Assembly (NCBI RefSeq): GCF_003815975.1
Contig: NZ_CP033932.1
Coordinates: forward strand, 620,001 to 684,000
Reading direction: 5' to 3'
Source of the DNA: Chryseobacterium bernardetii
GTDB taxonomy: Bacteria > Bacteroidota > Bacteroidia > Flavobacteriales > Weeksellaceae
Length of the DNA stretch: 64,000 nucleotides
Position 1 is the first letter of the stretch. Each line of letters starts with the position of its first letter. The position numbers and the translations under genes were made by a program. The notes beneath the pieces were generated by a model. The model was not told where the DNA came from and searched no databases. It saw only the letters and a list, made by a program, of their open reading frames with translations. Of the stretch, positions 55,423-64,000 are shown piece after piece.

Positions 55423-57479
55423 AATTTAGAAATTGGTTTTTATTAATTCTACTCTTTTTAGCAACAGGAATTAATGCGCAGATTAAAAATCCCGTAAAGT
55501 TTAAATTTACCATCAATGATCTGGGCAACAACCAGTATGAAGCGGTTTTAAATGCCACCATGGAAAAAGGATGGCACATTTACTCCAAAGATCTTCCTGA
55601 GGATACGGGCATTCCAACTGAGTATAAAGTTTCAGGAAAAAATATTGAACTGATCGGAAAATTTACTGAAGTAGGTAAGAAACATGAAGAATTCTCTGAA
55701 GCTTTCGGAGGAACTATTGTTTTTTATTCCAATACAGCTGGTTTCAAACAGAAATTCAAGCTAAAGGATCCCGCAAAACCGGCCGATGTTACTTCTGAAA
55801 TTACATACCAAACTTGTGATGACAGAGTTTGTCTTGCCCCGAATACTTTAGAATTTAATCAAAAAGTAACTCCAAAAGGAGTAGCTGAAGAAGCAGAAAC
55901 TGTAGCACCAACAAAAGATTCTGTAAAAACTGTTGAAACAGTTACTGAAAACCCTGCTAAAACAGAAGTTACAGTAGCTGAAACCTCAACACTGGATCCT
56001 AAGCAGCTGAAGATTGAAACCCTGGACTTCAAAAAACCATTAACAGACTGCGGAACGGCCTCTACAAAGGTAGATGAGAATTATTGGACTTATTTATTCT
56101 TAGGTTTCATCGGAGGGCTAATCGCTTTATTAACACCATGCGTTTTCCCGATGATTCCTTTAACCGTTTCTTTCTTTACGAAAGGAAGCAAGGATAAGGC
56201 TAAAGGGAAAAGAGATGCTTTGATCTATGGTTTTTTCATTCTTCTTATTTTCGTTTTATTGAGTATTCCTTTCCACATTATTGATGGAATTGCAGGAAAT
56301 ATTTTCAATGAGATCTCTACAAGTGTATGGCTGAATATTGCCTTCTTCATCATATTTATCTTCTTTGCCGGAAGTTTCTTCGGGTATTATGATATTACGT
56401 TACCTAGCTCTATTGCCAATAAGTCTTCAAAAGCGGAGGAAGCTGGTGGTATCATCGGTATTTTCTTTATGGCATTAACACTGGTAATTGTTTCTTTCTC
56501 CTGTACAGGACCTATCCTGGGGAGTTTATTGGGAAGTGCTGTAACAGGCTCATCTAATGTTCCTATGTTACTGACATTTGCTTTGGCCGGGTTTGGTTTA
56601 GCATGGGCTATCATTTTCGGACTATTGGCTTTATTCCCGCAAGCATTACAAAGTCTTCCAAAATCCGGAGGATGGATGAATACGGTAAAAGTAGTATTAG
56701 GGTTCGTAGAATTGGCTTTGGCTTTAAAATTCTTATCAAAAGCAGATCTTGTATCGAAGACTTTCTTCTTAAAAAGAGAACTATTCATCGCCATCTGGAT
56801 CATTGTAGCTTTAGGATTAGCGTTATATTTATTCGGATTAATCAGATTTCCACACGATGATAAAAAACCTAAAATTTCAATAACAAGAAAAATATTAGGT
56901 GTATTGGGAATTGGTTTTGTGATCTATCTGATCCAGGGATTAATTCCGTCTGACCGTCCAAAACTTCAGTTATTAAGTGGAATTCTGCCTCCTTTGAATG
57001 TAAGCTATTTCCATGATGAAAAAGACGGCATCTTAGGAATGCACCCGGAACATGACTTCTTTAAAGCTGTAGAAATTGCTAAAAAGGAAAACAAACCTAT
57101 TCTGATTGACTTCACGGGGTATGGTTGTGAAAACTGTAGAAAAATGGAAGAGTTTGTATGGAGCGAACCAGATATTTTACCAATTCTTCAGAATGATGTT
57201 GTATTAGCTTCTCTGTATGTAGATGACAAAGAAGAGCTTCCTGAAGATCAGAAAACAAAGATTGATTTGGGAGACGGACAGATCAAAAAGGTAAAAACAA
57301 TTGGGGACAGATGGAGCTTATTCCAACAGGTGAACTTCAACAACAACTCTCAGCCTCATTATGTTTTAATAACTCCAGACGGAAAAGTGATCAACACTCC
57401 TGTTTCCGGATATATGCCGAAGGAAGATTTCAAGAAGTTCCTGGAATGCGGAGTTAATTACTTCAAAAAAAGCAAATAA
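55419..57479 (+). CDS. dsbD: DsbD-type thiol:disulfide interchange protein
   Basis: Inner-membrane electron carrier that passes reducing power from cytoplasmic thioredoxin to the periplasm. 686 residues: signal peptide, N-terminal DsbD-alpha domain (Cys pair in TYQTCDDRVCLAPN, ~130), a Thr/Val/Glu-rich linker, eight membrane helices (~225-490) with the Cys in LTPCVFPMIPL and SFSCTGPILGS, and a C-terminal thioredoxin domain with CENC in GYGCENCRKMEEF (~575). All six expected cysteines are present. Translationally coupled to tilS. Confidence 0.94.
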   Translation: MKFRNWFLLILLFLATGINAQIKNPVKFKFTINDLGNNQYEAVLNATMEKGWHIYSKDLPEDTGIPTEYKVSGKNIELIGKFTEVGKKHEEFSEAFGGTIVFYSNTAGFKQKFKLKDPAKPADVTSEITYQTCDDRVCLAPNTLEFNQKVTPKGVAEEAETVAPTKDSVKTVETVTENPAKTEVTVAETSTLDPKQLKIETLDFKKPLTDCGTASTKVDENYWTYLFLGFIGGLIALLTPCVFPMIPLTVSFFTKGSKDKAKGKRDALIYGFFILLIFVLLSIPFHIIDGIAGNIFNEISTSVWLNIAFFIIFIFFAGSFFGYYDITLPSSIANKSSKAEEAGGIIGIFFMALTLVIVSFSCTGPILGSLLGSAVTGSSNVPMLLTFALAGFGLAWAIIFGLLALFPQALQSLPKSGGWMNTVKVVLGFVELALALKFLSKADLVSKTFFLKRELFIAIWIIVALGLALYLFGLIRFPHDDKKPKISITRKILGVLGIGFVIYLIQGLIPSDRPKLQLLSGILPPLNVSYFHDEKDGILGMHPEHDFFKAVEIAKKENKPILIDFTGYGCENCRKMEEFVWSEPDILPILQNDVVLASLYVDDKEELPEDQKTKIDLGDGQIKKVKTIGDRWSLFQQVNFNNNSQPHYVLITPDGKVINTPVSGYMPKEDFKKFLECGVNYFKKSK

Positions 57480-57501
57480 ATAATTAATTAATATAAATGA
57501 T

Positions 57502-57533
57502 AAACTCACACTTACATAGTGTGAGTTTTTTTA
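57502..57533 (+). terminator. intrinsic terminator of tilS-dsbD
   Basis: 8-bp stem ACTCACAC / GTGTGAGT with a 7-base loop and a seven-T run. Confidence 0.9.
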
Positions 57534-57583
57534 TTGTAAAATTAAAATATTAAATAATAATTTATCAAATACATAAAATTAAT

Positions 57584-57591
57584 TATATTTG
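57584..57591 (+). promoter_or_regulatory. -7 box (TATATTTG) of the T9SS repeat gene
   Basis: TAnnTTTG, 26 bases before the ATG at 57618, no -33 TTG at normal spacing. Confidence 0.42.
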
Positions 57592-57617
57592 AATAACTAA
57601 TATCAAACCAAATATTT

Positions 57618-59184
57618 ATGAGAAAACTCTACATTATTCTTTCATTCCTTACCACACTCTTACTGACTGCTCAGACAGCTCCTTCAATTCAATGGCAAAG
57701 GGCATATGGCGGCAGTGAATCTGATCAACTTAAATCAATCCAATCTACTACTGACGGAGGGTATATCTTTGCCGGTTCTACCTTCTCTAAAGATGGAGAC
57801 ATTACATACAATAACGGAAAACGAAATGCATGGGTGATAAAAGCTGATCCACAAGGTGGAATACAATGGCAAAAACGTTTGGTGGGAGCCTGTACGAAAT
57901 GGCTAATTCCATTCGCCAAACATCTGACGGTGGTTATATTTTTGTAGGCAGCTCCGTCCCGATAAATGGAAATCAGGAACATCTGATTGCTGGATCGTAA
58001 AGCTAGATCCTGCCGGCAATATACAATGGCAAAAGTCTATAGGAGGAAGCAATAGTGAGTTTGCATCAGATGTACAGCAAACCTCTGATGGTGGCTATAT
58101 TATTGCTGGAACAACTTATTCTGTTGATGGAGATATCTCTGGAAACCATGGATTTGATGATTTTTGGATCGTAAAATTAGATCCTGCGGGCAATATACAA
58201 TGGCAAAAGTGTCTAGGCGGAAGCTCAACTGAAGAAGCAAACTCCATTCAGCAAACTTCCGATGGCGGCTATATTATTGCAGGAAGCACGGGAAATATTG
58301 CAGATGGAGATATTACAGAAACCTATGGATTCTTTGATTGGTGGATCGTAAAATTAGATGCACACGGAAATATACAATGGCAAAAAACCTTTGGAGGCCC
58401 TTATCCTGATGTTGCCAAATCCATACAACAAACTCAGGACGGAGGCTATATTGCTGCAGGGATTTACGGAAAAACTTTTATGGATTCTGATATCTGGATC
58501 ATAAAGTTAAGCAGCACTGGAGATACACAATGGCAGAAATTCTTTGGAGGAAGTAAATTGGAAATTGCAAATTCAATCCAGCAAACTTCTGATAATGGAT
58601 ACTTCATTGCAGTATCTTCAAATTCTAAAGACCAGCAAATAATAGGAAATCAAAGTGATTTAAATTATTTGATTATAAAAACGGATGACTTAGGAAATCT
58701 CCAGTGGCAAAAATCGCTTGGCGGGACAGGAAATGATTTAGTATTCTCCGCGATACAGACTCCGGATAACGGATATCTTATCACCGGAAGTTCTGATTCC
58801 AACGATGGAGACGTTTCTGGGAACCATGGAACTCAAAGTGGCGACAACGAAAATCCTAACTATCTATATCATGACGCATGGATTGTAAAATTAAGCCCAG
58901 ATCCATTCAAAAAACCAGAAGAACCTCCTGTAACTAAACCCAAACTCTCTCCTATCTTATATCCTAACCCTGCAATGGATTTCATCTATGTAGATCGTCT
59001 GCCAATAGATTTCCCTACTGAAATTATAATAACAGATATGGCGGGGAGAAAAATTTTCACGCAAAAATACCAGGAAGAAAAAATAAAAATAAATACATCC
59101 GCTTTTCCTGATGAAGCCTATCATATACAGGTGAAAATTAAAGAAGAAATGATTTTCTCTGAAAAGATAATTATTAGAAAATAA
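57618..59184 (+). pseudogene. T9SS-secreted repeat protein interrupted by two frameshifts
   Basis: A signal peptide (MRKLYIILSFLTTLLLTAQ) is followed by seven repeats of roughly 50 residues with the core (I/L/T)QWQK-xx-GG-xxx-SIQQT-(S/Q)DGGY-(I/F)-AG-S, and by a Por-type sorting tail (PILYPNPAMDFIYVDRL ... SEKIIIRK) for type IX secretion. Seven such units would suit a seven-bladed propeller. The frame breaks at 57871-57875, where one A seems missing (CAAAAACG; the fifth repeat has CAAAAAACC at the same place, 58381-58388), and again near 57952-57961. After these, the rest is in one frame to 59184. A shifted single protein of about 520 residues is implied. Confidence 0.82.
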
Positions 59185-59375
59185 ACAGAACACAAACAGT
59201 CTAATAAAAACCCAATACATTAATTTAACATGATTTAAGCAAAATCATTCAATAAAAAAATAAATTTATCACATATTTTGAATTTTAGGCATCAACTTTG
59301 TATCAACTCTTCAAAATCACGATCGGATTTTCAAAGTTTTCATCAAATACCGTTTAACAATTTAAAATATGAATT

Positions 59376-59897
59376 ATGGCCGAAGTAATCGCACAAGAAA
59401 AACAGGGTGGCAAGCAAAAGAAAAAATTAATCAGAGTAGATATGACTCCTATGGTAGATCTGGGATTCCTATTGATTACCTTCTTTATGTTTACGACTAA
59501 TTTTACAAAACCCAATGTAATGGATCTGGGGCTTCCCGCAAAAGATCCTCTACACAAAGCCACTGACAATGTAATCGGAGACAGAAATCAGGTTACCTTT
59601 ATCCTGGGAAAAGACAATCGTGTTTTTTATCATCAAAGCAATGCTACAGATTTAAATACTTCCAATCTTAAAGAAACAGACTTCAGTGGGATAAAGATTT
59701 CAAAAATCATTTCCGAAGCTTATAAAAATGCTCCGAAGCCGGAAAATTTTACCGTAATCATCAAACCAACTGATGAGGCCAACTACAAAAATTTTGTAGA
59801 TATGCTGGACAATCTTGCTATCGCTAAAAAAGAGCGTTATGGAGTAACAGATATCAAACCTTGGGAAACAAAGGTTTATAAAGAATTAACTCAATAA
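59376..59897 (+). CDS. ExbD/TolR family protein, stand-alone copy
   Basis: 173 residues with RVDMTPMVDLGFLLITFFMF (membrane Asp), then MDLGLPAK and a periplasmic domain ending YGVTDIKPWETKVYKE. Almost every block is shared with the operon exbD at 38131-38697, so the two are close paralogues. There is no exbB, tonB or receptor gene beside it; it must borrow an ExbB or work with another stator. Own terminator downstream. Confidence 0.9.
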   Translation: MAEVIAQEKQGGKQKKKLIRVDMTPMVDLGFLLITFFMFTTNFTKPNVMDLGLPAKDPLHKATDNVIGDRNQVTFILGKDNRVFYHQSNATDLNTSNLKETDFSGIKISKIISEAYKNAPKPENFTVIIKPTDEANYKNFVDMLDNLAIAKKERYGVTDIKPWETKVYKELTQ

Positions 59898-59902
59898 AAG
59901 AG

Positions 59903-59930
59903 AAAGGGCATTTTTAAAATGCTCTTTTTT
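59903..59930 (+). terminator. intrinsic terminator of the stand-alone exbD
   Basis: Stem AAAGGGCATTTT / AAAATGCTCTTT (one G-T pair) followed by a six-T run. Confidence 0.85.
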
Positions 59931-60004
59931 GTTTACATTTGAAAGGAAAACCAAACTACAGCAAGAAAATGCTGTATTATTTTAACCTCTAAAATTTTGG
60001 AATC

Positions 60005-60787
60005 ATGCTGAACTTTGAAAGAAAAGGAAATGGAAAAGAAACTTTAGTACTCCTTCACGGTTTTATGGAAAACCTATCCATCTGGAGTGATATGGAACCT
60101 CATCTTTCTAAAGATTTTTCACTTTTAAAAATAGATCTTCCCGGCCACGGACAATCTGACATCCTGGGAGAAATTCACACCATGGAGCTTATGGCTGAAG
60201 AAGTAAAAAAAGTACTGGATGACCAGAATGCAGAGAAATTACATTTACTAGGACACTCTATGGGAGGATATACTTCACTGGCATTTGCAGAGAAATACCC
60301 TGACTCTTTGAAAAGTTTAACTCTTTTCTTCTCCACTTATTTCGCAGACGATGAAGAAAAGAAACAACAACGTATCAAAAGCTACAGAATTATTAAAGAT
60401 GCTTTCGCCCATTATGCCAGAGCAGGAGTTCCCAATCTATTCAATCCTAATGAAAGAGACATTCTGGAAGGGAAAATTGAAACCGCATTGGAAACCGCTC
60501 TTTCTACCAACAATATGGGTGCTCTTGCCTGCGTAAAAGGCATGGTGGAAAGAACAGACAAAAAGCATATCATACAGAATCTTGAGGCTAAAATCCTGGT
60601 TTTGGCCGGCAAACATGACAATGCCGTAAAAACAGATATTATGATTAAAAATCTTCCGGACAGAACGAATATCAAATCTTATGTACTGGACTGTGGCCAC
60701 AACGGCCATTGGGAGAAGCCTGCTATTTGTGCAGAGATCATTAACACAGAACTTCTTCATAATCTTCCTAAGAAATTAGTATTGTAA
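60005..60787 (+). CDS. alpha/beta-fold hydrolase
   Basis: 260 residues. LVLLHGFMENLSIW (oxyanion loop), GHSMGGYTSLAF with the nucleophile Ser (~87), the acid in LVLAGKHDNAVKT (~203) and His in LDCGHNGHWEKP (~235) form the catalytic triad. Substrate not evident. It is four bases before the lipoprotein gene, so they may be read together. Confidence 0.9.
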   Translation: MLNFERKGNGKETLVLLHGFMENLSIWSDMEPHLSKDFSLLKIDLPGHGQSDILGEIHTMELMAEEVKKVLDDQNAEKLHLLGHSMGGYTSLAFAEKYPDSLKSLTLFFSTYFADDEEKKQQRIKSYRIIKDAFAHYARAGVPNLFNPNERDILEGKIETALETALSTNNMGALACVKGMVERTDKKHIIQNLEAKILVLAGKHDNAVKTDIMIKNLPDRTNIKSYVLDCGHNGHWEKPAICAEIINTELLHNLPKKLVL

Positions 60788-60791
60788 AAAT

Positions 60792-61604
60792 ATGAGAACT
60801 GCAATAATATCTCTCCTTCTGCTTTCTTTTCTGAGCTGTAAAAAGGATAACCAGACCACTTCCAATAGTACACCAAAAGATACTGTTCAAACAGCATCTC
60901 CAAAAGTTGATAGCATAACAGTTATTCAACCTAAGCAGGAAATGTTTCAATTTGCAACGGAGCTATGCGACAATAAAGGATATTTTGACAGTAATAAATT
61001 TTCCAGAAAAGAGATAGAAGATACTTATAAACTCTGGTTCGAACTAAGCGGATCAATGCTGGATATTCCTTTTGTTCACAACCTTAAAGATCTGAATGAA
61101 ATAAGAAATAATAAAAATCAGATTCTGGCAAAACTGGATAAAGATTTCGCAGAAAAAAAGGCTCAAATTATGAATCTGAAAGTTGTCAATATTCCTTACT
61201 GGCAAGATATTAAGAAGAAAAGCTATGAAGCGCTCGTTCAGTCTTATGAAATGGAAAAGGTTCAGATCATGGCTTATTCTGATCCTTCCGTCCTTCTCAG
61301 AAATAATAGATGCCCCAGCTTTTCCAAAGCATTAAATTCCACTGATGAGCACATGTTTGCAGAATGGAAAGAACTTCGTGAAGGCATGAGCAAAGACAAT
61401 GCTAATCCGGAACGTATAATAAATGAGTTCAACGAAAAACTTAACTCATCAGATAAAAGAGATTATGCGCTTATTGATCTGATTACTTTTGGCTGGGGAA
61501 ACTGTGCCAATGATAAAGTACAAAGAGTTTCCCACGATGAAAAGATGAATAATGAATTCAATGCACTTTTCATTAAGATTGATTCTGAATGTGATGAGCC
61601 GTAA
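60792..61604 (+). CDS. hypothetical lipoprotein
   Basis: 270 residues with a clear lipoprotein signal (MRTAIISLLLLSFLSCKKDN, acyl-Cys at 16) and a Thr/Ser linker. The mature part is mostly helical with Cys at SELCD-like LCDNKGYFDSN, NRCPSFSK, GNCANDK and SECDEP, possibly two disulfides. No domain recognised. Four bases after the hydrolase gene, 45 bases before the patatin gene. Confidence 0.78.
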   Translation: MRTAIISLLLLSFLSCKKDNQTTSNSTPKDTVQTASPKVDSITVIQPKQEMFQFATELCDNKGYFDSNKFSRKEIEDTYKLWFELSGSMLDIPFVHNLKDLNEIRNNKNQILAKLDKDFAEKKAQIMNLKVVNIPYWQDIKKKSYEALVQSYEMEKVQIMAYSDPSVLLRNNRCPSFSKALNSTDEHMFAEWKELREGMSKDNANPERIINEFNEKLNSSDKRDYALIDLITFGWGNCANDKVQRVSHDEKMNNEFNALFIKIDSECDEP

Positions 61605-61649
61605 ACATTGAGAAAAATCCTGTATATTAGTGAGGTATAATTTTTCTCA

Positions 61650-62453
61650 ATGGGAATATTCTCGTTCAAAAAAAAGACCCCTCCGAAACCTCCGGTTATC
61701 GGACTTACACTTTCAGGCGGAGGAATGCGTGGAATTGCACACATTGCTGTTTTAAAAGATCTGGAAGAATATAATCTTAAACCCCATATCATTTCAGGAA
61801 CCAGTGCTGGCTCTATCATTGCCGCCTTTTATTCTTTTGGGAAAACACCGGATGAAATGATAGAAATTGTAAAACAGACTTCATTTTTTTCAAGATCCGC
61901 CCTTAAATTATCAAAGAACGGAATTTTCAGTTCCAATTTTATTTTAAAACTCTTCAGAGATTATTTTCCTGAAGATAATTTTAATATTCTGAAGATACCT
62001 GTTTATGTAGCCACCACGGAAATGACTCACGGAATTGTTGATTTCTTTTCTGAAGGAGAACTTTTCACCCCTCTTCTTGCCTCTTCAAGTGTTCCTTTCA
62101 TCCTTCCCCCGGTAAGAATGGGAGAAAAAATATATGTAGACGGCGGAGTTCTTGACAACCTTCCTATTGAACCGATCATGGATAAATGTGATTTCCTGAT
62201 CGCCTCCCATGTCAACTCAATAAGCTATGATGAATTAAACAAGATGAGCCTGATGAAAGAATTCGACCGGATTCTCCATTTAGCCATTGCAAAATCTGTT
62301 TATTCCAAGGTAAAATACTGTAATATATTTTTAGACCCGCCTAAAATGACAAAGTATAGCCTGTTCAATAAAAAATATATGGATGAAATGTTTCAGCAGG
62401 TATACGAATATACCTGTATGGAACTTGAAGAAAAGGGATACATCAAGATGTAA
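61650..62453 (+). CDS. patatin-like phospholipase family protein
   Basis: 267 residues. LTLSGGGMRGIAHIAVLKDLEE carries the oxyanion GGGxxG, GTSAGSIIAAFYS the nucleophile Ser (~53) and VDGGVLDNLP the Asp of the dyad (~169). Cytoplasmic by sequence (no signal peptide). Acts on lipid acyl esters by family. Converges with nrnA, 49 bases apart. Confidence 0.92.
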   Translation: MGIFSFKKKTPPKPPVIGLTLSGGGMRGIAHIAVLKDLEEYNLKPHIISGTSAGSIIAAFYSFGKTPDEMIEIVKQTSFFSRSALKLSKNGIFSSNFILKLFRDYFPEDNFNILKIPVYVATTEMTHGIVDFFSEGELFTPLLASSSVPFILPPVRMGEKIYVDGGVLDNLPIEPIMDKCDFLIASHVNSISYDELNKMSLMKEFDRILHLAIAKSVYSKVKYCNIFLDPPKMTKYSLFNKKYMDEMFQQVYEYTCMELEEKGYIKM

Positions 62454-62502
62454 GAATTTACAAAAACAATTACAATCTTCTCTCAACTTCCGGCACTCCT
62501 CC

Positions 62503-63507
62503 TTATAAATTTTCTTCAATCAGTCTTGTCTTGAACATTTCTATAGTTCCCGGCAGAGAATCATCAGATTTACCTCCTGCAGCATTAATATGCCCACCAC
62601 CATTGAAGTACTTTCTTGAGAACTGGTTGACATCCACATCGTCTTTACTACGGAATGAGATCTTGATAAAATCTTCATAAAGATCTTCCATAAAGAAGGC
62701 AGACATTTTCACTCCGGCAATACTTAATCCGTAATTTACAAAACCTTCCGTATCTCCTTTCTGGAAACCAAATTCTTTAAGTTCATTTCTGGTAAGGCTT
62801 AAAATAGCTACTCTTCCATCATTCACCACCTCTATTCTTCCTAAAACTAAAGCAAGCAAATGAAGGCGGGAAACTGTATTGGTATCCCAGGTGTTGGAAG
62901 TAATCATTGCAGGATCTGCGCCTTTTTCTATTAAATTGGCAATAATTCTATGGGTAGTAGCACTGGTTGAACGGAAACGGAAACCTCCTGTATCTGTCAT
63001 AATTCCGGTATACAGACATTCTGCTATATCCAGATTCACAAGTTTTTCATCCTCCAGTGCTTCAATGAAATGATAAACCATTTGAGAGGTGGCAGGAATT
63101 ACCGTATCCGAATACACAAAATCAAACGGCTCCGGCTGCTGGTGATGGTCAATAAGAATCTTCTTTCCCTGAGCCTTTACCAGCCAGTCTCCCAGTAATC
63201 CGATTCTTGAAGGAGAATTAAAATCAAGACAGAAAATAACATCTGCAGCCGCAATAATATCAGCAGCCAGCTTTCTTTTATATTCTGCAATAATCACTTT
63301 TTTAGCTTCCGGCATCCACTTCAGAAACTTTGGAAAATCATTAGGAACAATCACCTCAGCAAAGATCCCTTTTGCCTTTAAATAATGTTTCAATCCCAGA
63401 CTGGAACCAATAGCATCACCATCCGGATTATAGTGGGTAAGAATAACTATTTTGTTTTCAGGTGTTAGTAATGTATTGATCTCTAAAAGTTCTGCTGGTG
63501 TAAACAT
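62503..63507 (-). CDS. nrnA: DHH-family phosphoesterase (NrnA type)
   Basis: Degrades short oligoribonucleotides (nanoRNA) and often pAp. 334 residues with the DHH metal motifs: LTHYNPDGDAIGSSLGL (~25), CLDFNSPSR, LIDHHQQPEPF (~115) and DTGGFRFRSTS, plus the C-terminal DHHA1 domain (~240-330) ending in KYFNGGGHINAAGG. Divergent from rpmH. A TATCTTTG -7 box lies at 63547-63540. Confidence 0.92.
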   Translation of the reverse strand: MFTPAELLEINTLLTPENKIVILTHYNPDGDAIGSSLGLKHYLKAKGIFAEVIVPNDFPKFLKWMPEAKKVIIAEYKRKLAADIIAAADVIFCLDFNSPSRIGLLGDWLVKAQGKKILIDHHQQPEPFDFVYSDTVIPATSQMVYHFIEALEDEKLVNLDIAECLYTGIMTDTGGFRFRSTSATTHRIIANLIEKGADPAMITSNTWDTNTVSRLHLLALVLGRIEVVNDGRVAILSLTRNELKEFGFQKGDTEGFVNYGLSIAGVKMSAFFMEDLYEDFIKISFRSKDDVDVNQFSRKYFNGGGHINAAGGKSDDSLPGTIEMFKTRLIEENL

Positions 63508-63539
63508 CTTGTGTTTATTTTCGTTAAAATTAAAGTTTT

Positions 63540-63547
63540 CAAAGATA
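63540..63547 (-). promoter_or_regulatory. -7 box (TATCTTTG) of nrnA
   Basis: TAnnTTTG on the minus strand 33 bases before the nrnA ATG, without a -33 TTG at proper spacing. Confidence 0.45.
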
Positions 63548-63667
63548 GAGCTTTTATATAAATCATTTAAATATTATTTTTGCATCCCGAATTTGGTCTA
63601 CAATCAGGCTTTATAAGTATTTGACTGAAAAACCTTAAAGATAATTTCAAAAAAAAATCATTAAAGT

Positions 63668-63697
63668 TTGTAACTTATAAAAATTTATATATCTTTG
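63668..63697 (+). promoter_or_regulatory. Bacteroidetes-type promoter of rpmH
   Basis: TTG at 63668-63670 and TATCTTTG at 63690-63697, 19-base spacer: the best match to TTG-N19-TAnnTTTG in the window, 44 bases before the rpmH start codon. Confidence 0.8.
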
Positions 63698-63741
63698 CAA
63701 CCTGAAAATTAATAGATTAATTACGATTTAAACATATAGTA

Positions 63742-63900
63742 ATGAGTAAAAGAACATTCCAGCCATCAGAAAGAAAGAGAAGAAACAAACACGGTTTCAG
63801 AGAAAGAATGTCTACGCCAAATGGAAGAAGAGTTTTGGCTGCGAGAAGAGCTAAAGGCAGAAAGAGATTAACTGTAAGTGCTGCACGCGCTAAGAGATAA
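63742..63900 (+). CDS. rpmH: large ribosomal subunit protein bL34
   Basis: 52 residues, [20 protein letters not shown] at the start, then [20 protein letters not shown] and a basic end; the family signature KRTFQPS and [14 protein letters not shown] are unmistakable. It binds 23S rRNA in the large subunit. Monocistronic with its own promoter and terminator. No dnaA or rnpA neighbour is in the window. Confidence 0.97.
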   Translation: MSKRTFQPSERKRRNKHGFRERMSTPNGRRVLAARRAKGRKRLTVSAARAKR

Positions 63901-63923
63901 TTTCATATTATCATATACAAAAC

Positions 63924-63955
63924 ATGCTTGAAGAGTTTCTTTTCAGGCATTTTTT
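63924..63955 (+). terminator. intrinsic terminator of rpmH
   Basis: Stem ATGCTTGAAGAG / CTTTTCAGGCAT (with G-T pairs) around a 3-base loop, followed by six T. Confidence 0.85.
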
Positions 63956-64000
63956 GTTGTTAAAATTTATTAAAATTAGAGTCAGATAGACTTCTTTTTT

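Noticed and set aside
58018..58400. Regular AATATACAATGGCAAAA repeats as a CRISPR or tandem repeat
   Set aside because: They recur every 170-180 bases and encode the NIQWQK cores of a protein repeat; spacing and variation are those of a coding repeat.

Overview
The window is an AT-rich chromosomal segment of a Flavobacteriia bacterium, most likely Chryseobacterium or a close Weeksellaceae relative. The evidence is consistent across the window: promoters of the Bacteroidetes TTG/TAnnTTTG type, many lipoproteins with a short signal followed by Cys-(Lys/Gly)-rich tails, a type IX secretion (T9SS) sorting tail, a TonB-ExbB-ExbD-ExbD operon, a bTHX ribosomal protein, bacillithiol synthesis (BshB1), split NHEJ genes, and several flavobacterial DUF families (DUF6452, DUF6048, DUF2480, DUF3276). 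Species-level assignment is inference; no search was run.

Layout. 1-1.1 kb: start of a secreted fibronectin-III protein that runs out of the window. 1.7-5.9 kb (minus): rlmD-DUF6452-DUF6048 operon and a TlpA-like lipoprotein without its redox cysteines. 6.2-9.7 kb (minus): succinate dehydrogenase operon sdhC-sdhA-sdhB. 9.9-14.0 kb (minus): ComEC-like channel, a GH99-type glycosidase, lpxB. 14.2-16.7 kb (plus): DUF2480, a GT-C-like membrane protein and a DUF937 protein, meeting a 39-codon bTHX gene. 17-22.2 kb: MATE exporter, aspS, a small membrane protein, purA. 22.4-26.4 kb: Crp-like regulator divergent from a ku-ligD NHEJ operon in which ligD is interrupted by a one-base shift at an A9 tract. 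26.5-34.3 kb: YcxB-like protein, MscS channel, SDR reductase, nusB-DUF1573-yajC operon, ABC exporter, DUF3276 protein, tRNA-His, bshB1. 34.4-40.2 kb (minus): exbB-exbD-exbD-tonB followed by a small membrane protein, a PstS-like lipoprotein and a large TPR protein. 40.5-43.3 kb: leuS. 43.5-49.7 kb: lipoprotein, a plus-strand acyltransferase/GT2/unknown operon, waaA, DUF1648, NlpC/P60 and O-methyltransferase genes. 49.8-50.5 kb: a very small Cys-rich bacteriocin-like peptide gene and a structured short region. 50.5-54.0 kb: M1 aminopeptidase and OmpA. 54.1-57.5 kb: tilS-dsbD. 57.6-59.2 kb: a frameshifted T9SS repeat protein. 59.4-64 kb: an orphan exbD, alpha/beta hydrolase, lipoprotein, patatin, nrnA and rpmH.

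Most of the window is housekeeping and envelope biology: lipid A/Kdo synthesis (lpxB, waaA), TonB energisation (two exbD loci), translation (aspS, leuS, tilS, rlmD, tRNA-His, rpmH, bTHX), respiration (sdh) and DNA end joining (ku, ligD). No CRISPR array, insertion sequence, prophage or obvious defence island was seen. The items most worth a second look are the Cys-rich leader peptide at 49832-49987, the A9 interruption in ligD, the double frameshift in the T9SS propeller-like gene, and the cysteine-free TlpA homologue.
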